Shown piece after piece: positions 7,127-15,130 of a stretch of DNA of 19,900 nucleotides. The translations under genes were made by a program, and so were the position numbers. The first letter of the stretch is position 1; every line of letters starts with the position of its first letter. This DNA is from an uncultured Clostridia bacterium. Lineage in GTDB: Bacteria > Bacillota > Clostridia > Oscillospirales > Oscillospiraceae. Below the pieces are notes generated by a model. The model did no database searches. It saw nothing but the letters and a program-made list of their open reading frames with translations, and had not been told where the DNA came from. The stretch spans positions 1 through 19,900 of the forward strand of contig CALLZZ010000053.1 of NCBI GenBank assembly GCA_937858235.1, written 5' to 3'.

Positions 7127-7462
7127 TCAGCCGGGAGGCCAGGTCATGTCACGTCCCGCCAGCACATGGAAGTGCAAATGCGGTACCGTCTGCCCTGCCG
7201 TTTCCCCGCAGTTAGAGACCACACGGAATTCGCTGATCCCCAGTTCCTTGGTGATCTTGGTAATCGCCTCGAAGCAACGAGCTACCACAGCAGAATTCTC
7301 CGGGGTAATCGCTCCGCAGGACGGAATGTGTTTCTTGGGAATCACCAGGAAGTGTACTGGAGCCTGAGGCGCAATGTCATAAAACGCAAACAGCGCTTCG
7401 TCCTCGTAGACCTTTTTAGAGGGGATTTCCCCTGCCACGATGGCACAGAATAAACAGTCCAT
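7127..7462 (-). CDS. hinT: HIT-family nucleotide hydrolase (HINT type)
   Basis: A 111-residue histidine-triad protein. The active-site motif HLHFHVL gives H95, H97 and H99, and the C-terminus GRDMTWPPG is the standard HINT ending. C3 and C6 (DCLFC) form the CxxC seen in many bacterial HINT proteins. The enzymes hydrolyse nucleoside phosphoramidates, including aminoacyl-AMP released by aminoacyl-tRNA synthetases. That fits its position 25 bases downstream of alaS, although the functional link is inference. AGGAGG (minus strand 7476-7471) is 8 bases from the ATG. Full length, with no missing residues. Probably co-transcribed with alaS and ended by the stem-loop at 7085-7104. Confidence 0.93.
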   Translation of the reverse strand: MDCLFCAIVAGEIPSKKVYEDEALFAFYDIAPQAPVHFLVIPKKHIPSCGAITPENSAVVARCFEAITKITKELGISEFRVVSNCGETAGQTVPHLHFHVLAGRDMTWPPG

Positions 7463-7487
7463 TTCATTTCCCTCCTTTACTTTTCTA

Positions 7488-10133
7488 TTACAGATCCAGT
7501 TTTGCTGCGATCAGATCATCTACAGATGCCAGTGCATCGTCGATTTTCAGCGTGTCTTTTCCGCCGCCCATAGCACTGTCCGGCTTACCGCCGCCGGAGC
7601 CACCACAGATTTTGGTCACGCTCTTGATCACGTCGCCTGCTTTGATGCCGGCCTTGACCGCTTCCTTACCGCACACAGCCAGGAAGGAAATTTTTTCTCC
7701 GTTCACCGCAGTGAGCACTGCCACCGTATGGGGTTCCTTATCCCGGAGGAAGTCACCCATTTTCCGCAGCTCAGGAATTTCAACGGCGCCCAAATTGGCA
7801 GTGATCACTTTCAGCGGCCCCACGTCCTTAGCAGAAGCCAGGAAGTTCCGCGCCTCGCCCAGCGCCTGCTGGCTCTGAAACTGCTCAATGGCCTTGCGCA
7901 TATTCCGCACCTCGCCGTTCTGGCTGTGCAGCTTCTCTGCCAGTTCCTGGGGTTTCACCTTCAGAATTGACGCTGCCTCATAGAATTTTCGCTGCATGTC
8001 CAGCTGGCCTTCTACGTTGCGCTTACCAGTCACCGCTTCGATTCGGCGTACACCGGCTGCAATAGATCCTTCGCCCAGAATGTGGACGGAGCCAATCTTT
8101 GCTCCGTTGTCCAGATGGGTACCACCGCACAATTCTACGGAATAGCCCCCCATATTGACAACACGGACAACATTGCCATACTTTTCGGAGAACAACGCCA
8201 TTGCCCCCATCTCTCTGGCCTCTTCGATGGGCATTTCTCTGGTTTCCACCAGATATCCTTCCAGAACAGCATCGTTGACCAATTCCTCTATCTTCACCAG
8301 CTCTTCCGGCGTAATGGCGGAGAAGTGGGTAAAGTCAAACCGTAGATAGTCCGGCTCCACCAGGGAACCTGCCTGTTGGACGTGATCGCCCAGAACGCTT
8401 TGCAGTGCCTTTTGGAGCAGATGGGTGGCAGAATGAGCGCGGGCAATGGCTTTGCGGCGCTCTGCATCCACCGTTGCTGTCACTTCGCCATCCACAGAGA
8501 AGCTGCCCTTGGTCACTTCGCCATAGTGCAGGTATTTGCCCGCCTTGGTTTTCTGGGTATTGGTCACAGTGAACTGGGATTCGCCACAGGTAAAGACGCC
8601 GTGATCGCCTACCTGACCGCCCATCTCCGCATAGAACGGAGTCCGATTCAGAACGATGATGCCCTTTTTGCCTTCCGTAATAGTGCCAGACAGTTCCTCG
8701 TCCTCTACCATAGCAAGGATCTTGCCGGTGGCAGACAGGTTCTCATAACCTACAAACTGGGTGGGTTCCTTGTCGATGTCACCCAGGTCAATACGCTCCC
8801 AGCCCAGGTCGCCCAGTGCCTTCCGCGCCTCACGAGCCCGCTCCTTCTGCGCCTCCATCTCGATAGCAAATGCTTCCTGATCCACTGCCATCCCTTCGTC
8901 CTCGCACATTTCAATGGTCAGGTCGATGGGGAACCCGTAGGGGTCATAGAGCTTGAAGGCATCTGCGCCGGAGAACACCGTGTTCCCCTTTGCCTTGTGC
9001 TCTTCCAGCAGTTCACCGAAAATTTTGATGCCACCGTCAATAGTGCGGCCAAAGCTCTCCTCTTCCATCTGGATGATCCGGGTAATATAGTCCTGACGAG
9101 CCACCAGATCAGGATAAGCGTTCTGATTCTCGTGAATGACGGTGTCACAGACCTCATGAAGGAAGGGATGGGGCACGCCCAGGAGTCGGCCATGGCGGGC
9201 AGCACGGCGCAGCAGCCGGCGCAGCACATAACCCCGCCCTTCGTTGCTGGGCAGTACGCCATCACCGATCATCATGGTTGCGGAACGGATGTGGTCGGTG
9301 ATGATCCGCAGAGAAATGTCCTTCTGAGCCGTCTCTCCGTAATGGGCTCCTGTGATCTCAGACACTTTATTGGTGATGTTCATCACGGTATCCACGTCAA
9401 ACAGAGAGTTTACACCCTGACATACTACGGCCAGTCGTTCCAAGCCCATGCCGGTGTCGATGTTCTTCTGCGTCAGATCGGTGTAATTGTTGTGACCGTC
9501 GTTGTTAAACTGGGTGAACACGTTGTTCCAAACTTCCATATAGCGGTCACAATCACAGCCTACGGTACAGCCCGGCTGACCACAGCCATATTCCTCGCCT
9601 CGGTCATAGTAGATTTCGGAACAGGGACCGCAGGGACCTGCGCCATGTTCCCAGAAGTTATCTTCTTTGCCAAACCGGAAGATGCGTTCTGCCGGAATGT
9701 GGATGTCATTGTTCCAGATCTCAAATGCCTCATCGTCATTCAGATAGATGGAGGGATAGAGGCGATCTGGATCCAATCCCACCCATTCGGGGGAGGTCAG
9801 GAATTCCCAACTCCAGGCGATGGCATCTTTCTTAAAATAGTCGCCGAAGGAAAAGTTGCCCAGCATTTCAAAATAGGTGCCATGCCGTGCTGTCTTGCCG
9901 ATGTTTTCAATGTCACCGGTTCGAATGCACTTCTGACAGGTGCAGACCCGCTTCCGGGGTGGCGTCTGATCCCCGGTGAACCAGGGCTTCATCGGCGCCA
10001 TACCGGAGTTGATCAGCAGCAGCGATGCGTCATTTTTCGGGATCAGCGAAAAACTGGGCAGACGCAGATGTTCTTTTGTCTCAAAGAATCTGAGAAACAT
10101 CTCTCTCAGTTCGTTTACACCATAGGGTTTCAT
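7488..10133 (-). CDS. alaS: Alanyl-tRNA synthetase
   Basis: An 881-residue class II synthetase, normal length. The N-terminal catalytic part starts MKPYGVNELREMFL and contains the cysteine-rich loop YGCGQPGCTVGCDCDRY common in Clostridia enzymes. The editing domain has both zinc-binding motifs, HSATH near residue 564 and CGGTH near 668. The C-terminal DHHA1/C-Ala region has the glycine-rich GGSGGGKPDSAMGGG. The start at 10133 is fixed by GGAGG (minus strand 10146-10142), 8 bases upstream, and by family alignment. The frame is open for 31 more codons upstream (to 10226), but that part lies in the structured leader. Expression is controlled by an alanine T-box leader (10234-10456). A HIT-family gene follows 25 bases downstream. 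Essentially certain. Confidence 0.97.
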   Translation of the reverse strand: MKPYGVNELREMFLRFFETKEHLRLPSFSLIPKNDASLLLINSGMAPMKPWFTGDQTPPRKRVCTCQKCIRTGDIENIGKTARHGTYFEMLGNFSFGDYFKKDAIAWSWEFLTSPEWVGLDPDRLYPSIYLNDDEAFEIWNNDIHIPAERIFRFGKEDNFWEHGAGPCGPCSEIYYDRGEEYGCGQPGCTVGCDCDRYMEVWNNVFTQFNNDGHNNYTDLTQKNIDTGMGLERLAVVCQGVNSLFDVDTVMNITNKVSEITGAHYGETAQKDISLRIITDHIRSATMMIGDGVLPSNEGRGYVLRRLLRRAARHGRLLGVPHPFLHEVCDTVIHENQNAYPDLVARQDYITRIIQMEEESFGRTIDGGIKIFGELLEEHKAKGNTVFSGADAFKLYDPYGFPIDLTIEMCEDEGMAVDQEAFAIEMEAQKERAREARKALGDLGWERIDLGDIDKEPTQFVGYENLSATGKILAMVEDEELSGTITEGKKGIIVLNRTPFYAEMGGQVGDHGVFTCGESQFTVTNTQKTKAGKYLHYGEVTKGSFSVDGEVTATVDAERRKAIARAHSATHLLQKALQSVLGDHVQQAGSLVEPDYLRFDFTHFSAITPEELVKIEELVNDAVLEGYLVETREMPIEEAREMGAMALFSEKYGNVVRVVNMGGYSVELCGGTHLDNGAKIGSVHILGEGSIAAGVRRIEAVTGKRNVEGQLDMQRKFYEAASILKVKPQELAEKLHSQNGEVRNMRKAIEQFQSQQALGEARNFLASAKDVGPLKVITANLGAVEIPELRKMGDFLRDKEPHTVAVLTAVNGEKISFLAVCGKEAVKAGIKAGDVIKSVTKICGGSGGGKPDSAMGGGKDTLKIDDALASVDDLIAAKLDL

Positions 10134-10184
10134 GTTCTTTTCCTCCAGACATGTTCTAACTGATATGCTGGGCGGTTCAATCCT

Positions 10185-10219
10185 CCCAGCGCCAATGCAC
10201 AGCAGCGTGGCGCATTGGG
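10185..10219 (-). promoter_or_regulatory. Extra hairpin in the alaS leader, between T-box terminator and ribosome binding site
   Basis: On the minus strand CCCA-AT-GCGCCA (10219-10208) can pair with TGGCGCTGGG (10194-10185), giving 10 pairs with a two-base bulge. A competing 6-bp hairpin pairs GCTGGG (10190-10185) with CCCAGC (10172-10167). The two cannot form together because both use 10185-10190. Role unknown. Confidence 0.45.
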
Positions 10220-10224
10220 AAAGC

Positions 10225-10266
10225 AAAACATAAAGCCTCCGCCCCTGGCATTCAGGGGCGAAGGCT
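10225..10266 (-). terminator. Conditional terminator of the alaS T-box
   Basis: On the minus strand AGCCTTCGCCCCTG pairs with CAGGGGCGGAGGCT (14 pairs, one G-T, 5-base loop), followed by TTATGTTTTG. Its 5' side lies 4 bases past the T-box core, so antiterminator formation would prevent it. Confidence 0.88.
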
Positions 10267-10456
10267 AACTCGCGGTACCACCCTGATTTGTCCGCTCAGC
10301 GCAGACATCTCGGTCATCCTGTAACGGGGATGAAGCGTCCCGGTCCTCCCGGGCTGCTCAGAAATGGCTGCCGAATCCGGTCACCGCGGGGCTTGCACCC
10401 TCCCCCGCTCGCTTTGGGTTCCGTTGATTCAACTCGTTTCGTCTCAGCAATATAAC
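10234..10456 (-). ncRNA. T-box riboswitch leader of alaS (alanine specifier GCC)
   Basis: The leader senses uncharged tRNA-Ala and lets alaS transcription continue when alanyl-tRNA is short. The T-box core AGGGTGGTACCGCG lies on the minus strand at 10284-10271; its TGGT can pair with a tRNA ACCA end. Downstream is a 14-pair terminator (10266-10234) with a T-rich tail, the classical antiterminator/terminator switch. In Stem I the helix TTGAATC with GATTCGG encloses a loop whose 3' side reads CAGCCA. I read the specifier as GCC (10368-10366) followed by A, matching Ala anticodon GGC. Below it, AAA/TTT and then GCTG/CAGC with GA-rich internal positions resemble the kink-turn at the base of Stem I. 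The T-box call is very strong; the exact specifier fold was drawn by hand. Confidence 0.93.
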
Positions 10457-10462
10457 GATTTT

Positions 10463-10490
10463 ATTTTATCATATTTAGCGGTTCTGTCAA
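10463..10490 (-). promoter_or_regulatory. Promoter of alaS
   Basis: On the minus strand TTGACA (10490-10485), a 16-base spacer, then TAAAAT (10468-10463) preceded by TG to form an extended -10 (TGATAAAAT). The start would be near 10456, just before Stem I of the T-box. Confidence 0.82.
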
Positions 10491-10523
10491 TGGTTCCGTT
10501 TCGCTTTTTCGCCGCATTTCCCC

Positions 10524-11741
10524 TCAAGGAGATAAATTCACCGCTCTGCGGACAATGGATAGGGCAGGAACTACCTGTGGCAGCTTCATCCGGAACAACA
10601 TCTGTGGTTTCTTCGGTTCCGTCAGCGGCATCCCGTCCTCGTCCTCCATCAGCGGCACGGTAACCCGCATGGGTTTGCAGTTCGGCCCTACAATCTCCAC
10701 CTCATCCCCCTGCTGAAATTTGTTGCGCAGGGAGAGGGTTGCCGTACCATCCGGCTCACAGGATTGAACGATAGCCGCCACCTGCCAGTCCCGGATATAC
10801 CGGGAATCCTCATAGAACTGCCCGGGATACCCGTAGTAGAAACCGGTGGAGTAGTGGCGGTGGCTGACCTTTTCCACTTCCTCTCGCCACACTGGATCCA
10901 ACGGGGCGCCGGTGACTGCTGCGTCAATTGCATGGCGATAGGCTCCTGTGACAATGGCCGCATAGTAGGCACTTTTGGCCCGACCCTCAATCTTGAGAGA
11001 GTTCAATCCGGCGGCGATTAGCTCGGACACATGGTCGATCATACACATGTCCCGGCTGTTCATGATATAGGTGCCCTTCTCGTCCTCAAACACCGGAAAA
11101 TACTCCCCGGGGCGCTTCTCCTCCATCAGGTAGTACTCATAGCGACAAGGTTGGGCACAGGCTCCCCGGCTGGAATCCCGCCCGGTCATATAGTTGGACA
11201 GCAGACAGCGCCCGGAATAGGACACGCACATGGCTCCGTGGACAAATGCCTCGATCTCCAGTTCTGGCGGCGTTTTCGCCCGAATCTCCCGAATATCCTC
11301 CAAAGGCACTTCCCGCGCCAGAATGACCCGACTGGCACCCAAATCATACCAAGCATTGGCGGTTTCGTAATTGCAAATACTGGCCTGAGTGGAGATGTGT
11401 TTTTGGATGTGGGGTGCGTACTTCTGTGCCAGCCGAAAGGCACCCAGATCCGCAACGATTACCGCCGAAACCCCTGCGTCCTCCAGGGTTTCCAGCCACT
11501 GGGGCAGCGCTTTTACCTCGTCACATCGCGGCATGGTATTGATGGTCACATGGGTATCCACGCCGTGGGCTTTGCAGTAGCGCACCGCCTCATATAACTC
11601 CTCTGCCCCAAAGTTTCCGGCAAAGGCTCGCATCCCAAAGGTTGTCCCTGCCAGGTAGACGGCATCTGCTCCGTAAGCCACCGCCATCTTTAATCGTTCC
11701 ATATCGCCAGCCGGTGCCAGCAGTTCTATTTTCTCTCTCAT
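10524..11741 (-). CDS. U32-family peptidase-like protein (TrhP/YrrO-type, probable RNA hydroxylation)
   Basis: A 405-residue soluble protein. It starts IELLAPAGDMERLKMA, and the U32 signature is exact: EAFVHGAMCVSYSGRCLLS at about residues 164-182. Cysteines at 172, 179, 195, 199 and 233 are candidate iron-sulfur ligands; relatives need conserved cysteines. Although called peptidases, characterised U32 members hydroxylate RNA (TrhP at tRNA wobble U34, RlhA in 23S rRNA). In B. subtilis the U32 genes yrrN and yrrO lie near mltG (yrrL), and here the gene directly follows mltG. That suggests a TrhP-type role, but the exact substrate is inference. The ATG overlaps the mltG stop as ATGA (11738-11741), implying coupled translation. 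I see no terminator in the 33 bases before the alaS promoter. Confidence 0.9.
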   Translation of the reverse strand: MREKIELLAPAGDMERLKMAVAYGADAVYLAGTTFGMRAFAGNFGAEELYEAVRYCKAHGVDTHVTINTMPRCDEVKALPQWLETLEDAGVSAVIVADLGAFRLAQKYAPHIQKHISTQASICNYETANAWYDLGASRVILAREVPLEDIREIRAKTPPELEIEAFVHGAMCVSYSGRCLLSNYMTGRDSSRGACAQPCRYEYYLMEEKRPGEYFPVFEDEKGTYIMNSRDMCMIDHVSELIAAGLNSLKIEGRAKSAYYAAIVTGAYRHAIDAAVTGAPLDPVWREEVEKVSHRHYSTGFYYGYPGQFYEDSRYIRDWQVAAIVQSCEPDGTATLSLRNKFQQGDEVEIVGPNCKPMRVTVPLMEDEDGMPLTEPKKPQMLFRMKLPQVVPALSIVRRAVNLSP

Positions 11742-13099
11742 TGTGTCGTAGTATCCTCTGTCTGATTATTCTCTTTGGCCTCTGCCTGCTCCGTTTTATA
11801 GTGCACGAAGGACGATTCACTTTCAAAGAAGTGGGTACTTCCATCATTTCCAAGCATGAAGTAGTAGTAATTCGTTTGGTTGGGCTCCAACGCAGCCTCA
11901 ATGGCAGTCAGACCCGGATTGCAGATGGCCCCCACTGGCAGCCCCGGATACATATAGGTATTGTACGGACTGTCAATGTCTAGATCGGCCTGGGTCAGAT
12001 TCTCCTTACGCTCCTCTAGTAAGTACTGAATGGTAGAGTCCACTTGAAGGTATCCCTTGGGTGATGCCCAGGTATTGTTCAAACGGTTATAGAGCACCGA
12101 TGCAATATTCTTTTGATCACTTCCATCCGTTTCCTTTTCGATAATGGAGGCAAGGATAGTAATCTCATTCTTGCTGCGTCCCAAAATCTGCATCTCTGCA
12201 TCCATCTTTTTATCAAAACGGGTGGAGAAATTATAGAGCATTTTGGAAATAACCGCTTTTGCCGTAGTACCTTTATAGAATTCGTAAGTGTCAGGGAATA
12301 AATACCCTTCCAATCGTTTTGATCCCTCAGCCCTTACATCTGTCAGGAAGTCGAAACTAAACTGATCCTTCTTCGCCGAATCGATCAGACTGTCGTAATC
12401 ACAGACGCCCTTGTCGTCCATCAGGTGGAAGACCTCTTCTACCGTATACCCTTCCGGGATGGTTACGGTAACGGTTTCCCGATAGGCCGAGGAAGACCCG
12501 ATATTACCGAGCAGAGCGCTATAGTCCATCTCTGTACTCAATTCGTAAGAGCCTGCAGTGATATTTTCCGTCTTGCCGGTAACAGTTGCAAACAGCCTAA
12601 AGAGGTACTTGTAACGAATGAGCCCCTTATCTTTCAGTTCATTGGCAATTTCACCGACGCTCTCGCCCGCTTCCACTGTTACCGAAGCAGTTGTCTCTGT
12701 TTTGTTCAATGCCAGCACATCGTTGGCCCAGCGCCAGCCTACCGTGGCAATAATAAAGGAAATCAGCAGGATACCCCCTGCGTAGATAATGGATTCCGCA
12801 ATGTTCGTCGGTAGGCTTTTTCGGGTCTTACCCGATGCCCCCGATGGTGGCGTTTGAGGTTCCTGCGGCACCACTGTTTCTTCCTCCTCCGGTGCCCGCT
12901 CCTCCAGTTCCTTCGTTTCCCCGCAGGGTTCTTCCGGCTCCTCTCCCCCTAGCAATGCTTCCTCCCAAGGGTAGGTTCCTTCCTTCCATTCCGGAATCGC
13001 GCTTTGCCAATCGGGTTCGTCCCAGTTCACGTTTCCGGTAATTTCATCAACCAAATCATCAATCGGGTCCCGGCCATTGTTATTTTTCTCGTCAGCCAT
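11738..13099 (-). CDS. mltG: Endolytic murein transglycosylase MltG
   Basis: A 453-residue membrane-anchored lytic transglycosylase that cuts nascent peptidoglycan strands and helps set glycan length. Residues 1-100 form an acidic, proline-rich cytoplasmic region (GEEPEEPCGE, EEEETVVPQEP). A membrane helix spans about 102-122. A LysM-like region follows (SVTVEAGESVGEIANELKDKG). The YceG catalytic domain contains EGYLFPDTYEF (264-274), the catalytic glutamate E321 in ASIIEKET, and GLPVGAICNPG (386-396). A Gln/Glu/Thr-rich tail ends the protein. AGGAGG (minus strand 13113-13108) is 8 bases from the ATG. Its stop overlaps the U32 gene start. The acidic N-terminal region is an extension beyond the catalytic core. 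The product is certain; the role of the extension is unknown. Confidence 0.95.
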   Translation of the reverse strand: MADEKNNNGRDPIDDLVDEITGNVNWDEPDWQSAIPEWKEGTYPWEEALLGGEEPEEPCGETKELEERAPEEEETVVPQEPQTPPSGASGKTRKSLPTNIAESIIYAGGILLISFIIATVGWRWANDVLALNKTETTASVTVEAGESVGEIANELKDKGLIRYKYLFRLFATVTGKTENITAGSYELSTEMDYSALLGNIGSSSAYRETVTVTIPEGYTVEEVFHLMDDKGVCDYDSLIDSAKKDQFSFDFLTDVRAEGSKRLEGYLFPDTYEFYKGTTAKAVISKMLYNFSTRFDKKMDAEMQILGRSKNEITILASIIEKETDGSDQKNIASVLYNRLNNTWASPKGYLQVDSTIQYLLEERKENLTQADLDIDSPYNTYMYPGLPVGAICNPGLTAIEAALEPNQTNYYYFMLGNDGSTHFFESESSFVHYKTEQAEAKENNQTEDTTTQ

Positions 13100-13145
13100 G
13101 GTAAATCCCTCCTAATTTATCTCTGAACATTTTCCAGTCTCCTAA

Positions 13146-13736
13146 TCATCGGGTTCTTTGGCCGCATCGGAACAGCCAAGTTTCCGTCAGAACGATGTCC
13201 ACCGGCCGATCGTGAGCCTCTGCCGGAAGACGCTCCTGCAACAGTACATCCCGACACAATCCCACCGTCACGCCAGAAAAATCCCCCAAATATCGGTCGT
13301 AATAGCCACCGCCCCTGCCCAGCCGTATTCCACGGATGTCATAGGCCAGTGCCGGTACAAGGGCTAGGTCGATCTCATCCGTACGCACCAGCATGTGCTG
13401 ACTGCTTGGCTCCCACATGCCATAGGGATGGCGAATCAATGGCACTTGATCCATATAGAGTCGGGTTTCCATCCGGTTATCCGGCAGACAGCGCGGCAGA
13501 GCAATTCGTTTGCCCTTAGTCTCCAGCTCCTGCAGCAGCAACTTGGTATCCGGTTCTGCACCCATAGAGCAGTACAACAAAACAGTATTTGCTGCCGCCA
13601 CCTCTGCCAAGGCTAGAAACCGCTTCGTCAGCATCCGGTTGCTGGCGGAGAGCGCCGCCCTTGTCAGCCGACGCTCCTGTCCCCTTAACTCCTCACGCAG
13701 CCGACGCTTCTCCTCAGTCCTGGTAATGGACTTCAT
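13146..13736 (-). CDS. fthC: 5-formyltetrahydrofolate cyclo-ligase
   Basis: A 196-residue cytoplasmic enzyme that uses ATP to convert 5-formyl-THF into 5,10-methenyl-THF, returning it to one-carbon metabolism. The signature GRGGGYYDRYL (140-150) is intact and is preceded by IDLALVPALAYDIRGIRL, the standard context. The basic N-terminal region (EEKRRLREELRGQERRL) is also typical. The start is supported by AGAGGG 6 bases before the ATG. It begins 23 bases inside the end of the DJ-1-like gene and ends 46 bases before mltG, so it is an internal gene of the unit. Folate one-carbon units feed thymidylate and purine synthesis. A link to the nearby dTMP kinase-like gene is possible but only contextual. 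Confidence 0.94.
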   Translation of the reverse strand: MKSITRTEEKRRLREELRGQERRLTRAALSASNRMLTKRFLALAEVAAANTVLLYCSMGAEPDTKLLLQELETKGKRIALPRCLPDNRMETRLYMDQVPLIRHPYGMWEPSSQHMLVRTDEIDLALVPALAYDIRGIRLGRGGGYYDRYLGDFSGVTVGLCRDVLLQERLPAEAHDRPVDIVLTETWLFRCGQRTR

Positions 13737-14271
13737 TCTTGACCCTCTGCATCGTCTCTTCGCCCTTCAGAATTTCAACTAGCTTCAGGGCAAAGTCGAA
13801 CACCGCTCCAGGCCCCTGTCCGGTGATCACCTTGGCGTCTACTACTACTTTACTGTCAGTCTGCACATTTGCATTGCCCATATCAGACTCCATACCAGGA
13901 TAGCAGGTGATGTTTTTGTTGTCAGTCAATCCTATCTTTGCCAGAATCATCGGCGCGGCACAAATGGCTGCCAAATACTTGCCGTCAGCCGCAGTCTGGG
14001 TGATCAGTTTTTTTGCTTCCGGGGCATCCCGCAGCGTATTTACGTTGTTGATGCCGCCAGCCAGAACCAGCATATCCAGTTCCTTCCCAAATACCGCTAT
14101 ATCGCTCTCTTTCAGCACCCGGTCCGCCTTTACCACAACGCCGTTGGCAGAGACAATTTCACCCTGATTCAGCGCAGTTAGATACGCATTGATTCCCGCT
14201 CTGTGCAGCAGATCCAGTGTCACCAAGGCTTCTGCGGATTCAAACCCATTTGCCAGTAAAATTGCTACCAT
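13714..14271 (-). CDS. DJ-1/PfpI-family protein
   Basis: A 185-residue single-domain protein of the DJ-1/ThiJ/PfpI superfamily. The nucleophile elbow AAICAAP places the reactive cysteine at C104, and E14 (in NGFESAE) aligns with the conserved DJ-1 Glu18. A glycine-rich segment VLAGGINN lies at 69-76. Members have been reported as glutathione-independent glyoxalase III or as deglycases, and the deglycase activity is disputed. I call it a probable oxidative/carbonyl-stress protein of uncertain substrate. GAGGA seven bases before the ATG supports the start. It lies 49 bases after the dTMP kinase-like gene and overlaps the cyclo-ligase gene by 23 bases, so it is co-transcribed with both. No odd residues at the active site. 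Confidence 0.9.
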   Translation of the reverse strand: MVAILLANGFESAEALVTLDLLHRAGINAYLTALNQGEIVSANGVVVKADRVLKESDIAVFGKELDMLVLAGGINNVNTLRDAPEAKKLITQTAADGKYLAAICAAPMILAKIGLTDNKNITCYPGMESDMGNANVQTDSKVVVDAKVITGQGPGAVFDFALKLVEILKGEETMQRVKNEVHYQD

Positions 14272-14320
14272 AACAAATTCCTCTTTTATAAATTATCTTT
14301 TTATGCAGCTGCCGTTCTCC

Positions 14321-14986
14321 TTACAGATAGTCCTGCACCGCATTCCAGATTTCGTTGTGAATTTCCTCTACCGTTCTCACTTCACCACTGTGTGTACAGG
14401 GAATCCGCTTCCAGCCCAAACTATCAGCAGCGTGGGACGCTGTCGCCCGACATGCCGCCAGGTATGCGCTGTCACGCTCGTGGATATCCGCTGTGGTCTG
14501 GGTCGCTGCTTCCCGGCTCCGCAGTAAGGACAGCGATTGTCCTGTGGGCATGTCCAAATACAAAACCAGATCCGGTTTCGGCAGCTCCAGCTGCTCAAAT
14601 TCAAACTGATACAACCACTGGAAAAACCGTTCCTGTGCTTCACCAGTCAATTTGGAGGCCTGATGTACCGCATTGGAGGTCGTGTATCGGTCACAAAGTA
14701 CCAATCCTCCCGCCTGATACCAATCGCCCCAGTCTTGCTGATAGGAGGCAAACCGATCTACAGCATAAAAAGTGGAAGCGGCATAGGGATTTACATCGCT
14801 GGGCGAATCCCCGAAGGCACCACCCAGATACAGGCGAATCAAGGTAGAGGACGGTTGGTCATATCGCGGAAAAACCACATGGCGAAACGGTGTTTTGGTT
14901 TCCTCCAGCCTTTGGCAAAGGCGGCGGAACTGGGTGGATTTTCCGGAGCCGTCTGTCCCCTCAATGACGATGAGTTTTCCCTTCAT
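14321..14986 (-). CDS. tmk: Thymidylate kinase-like protein (dTMP kinase family)
   Basis: A 221-residue P-loop kinase. The Walker A motif is GTDGSGKST (10-18), the DRY motif sits in CDRYTTSNAVHQ, and a lid-like segment with arginines and charged residues (LLRSREAATQ, then DIHERD) follows. The P-loop has no extra arginine, as in enzymes whose catalytic arginine lies in the lid. It should convert dTMP to dTDP. Some Clostridia carry a second TMPK-like paralogue annotated only as a deoxynucleoside kinase, so substrate is slightly less certain than fold. GGAGG lies 7 bases before the ATG. It is the first gene of the five-gene minus-strand unit and has a near-consensus promoter at 15043-15071. Confidence 0.85.
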   Translation of the reverse strand: MKGKLIVIEGTDGSGKSTQFRRLCQRLEETKTPFRHVVFPRYDQPSSTLIRLYLGGAFGDSPSDVNPYAASTFYAVDRFASYQQDWGDWYQAGGLVLCDRYTTSNAVHQASKLTGEAQERFFQWLYQFEFEQLELPKPDLVLYLDMPTGQSLSLLRSREAATQTTADIHERDSAYLAACRATASHAADSLGWKRIPCTHSGEVRTVEEIHNEIWNAVQDYL

Positions 14987-15042
14987 GCCGCATCCTCCCT
15001 GCCCTCAGCACATATTCCAAACCATTTTACAATGATCGCTAT

Positions 15043-15071
15043 ATTATATCATACCCAACTTTGGATGTCCA
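15043..15071 (-). promoter_or_regulatory. Promoter of the tmk-to-U32 gene unit
   Basis: On the minus strand TGGACA (15071-15066), a 17-base spacer, then consensus TATAAT (15048-15043) preceded by TG (extended -10, TGATATAAT). The start would be near 15036, giving a leader of about 50 bases. Confidence 0.85.
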
Positions 15072-15130
15072 CAAAGCGCTCCTTTTCTTAACAGTCAGTC
15101 AATCATTTTTCGGGTTCCTGTGGGGAAAGG

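Noticed and set aside
8376..10163. A 595-codon open frame on the plus strand, antisense to alaS
   Set aside because: It is the reverse-complement shadow of a GC-biased essential gene. Its translation resembles no family and mirrors alaS codons, and no ribosome binding site supports it.
10134..10226. Possible 31-residue N-terminal extension of AlaRS
   Set aside because: It lies in the structured leader just after the T-box terminator, has no family similarity, and the ATG at 10133 has a good GGAGG site.
14305..14312. GCAGCTGC palindrome between the tmk and DJ-1-like genes
   Set aside because: Only eight bases, with no T-run behind it on the minus strand, so it is not a terminator; probably chance.
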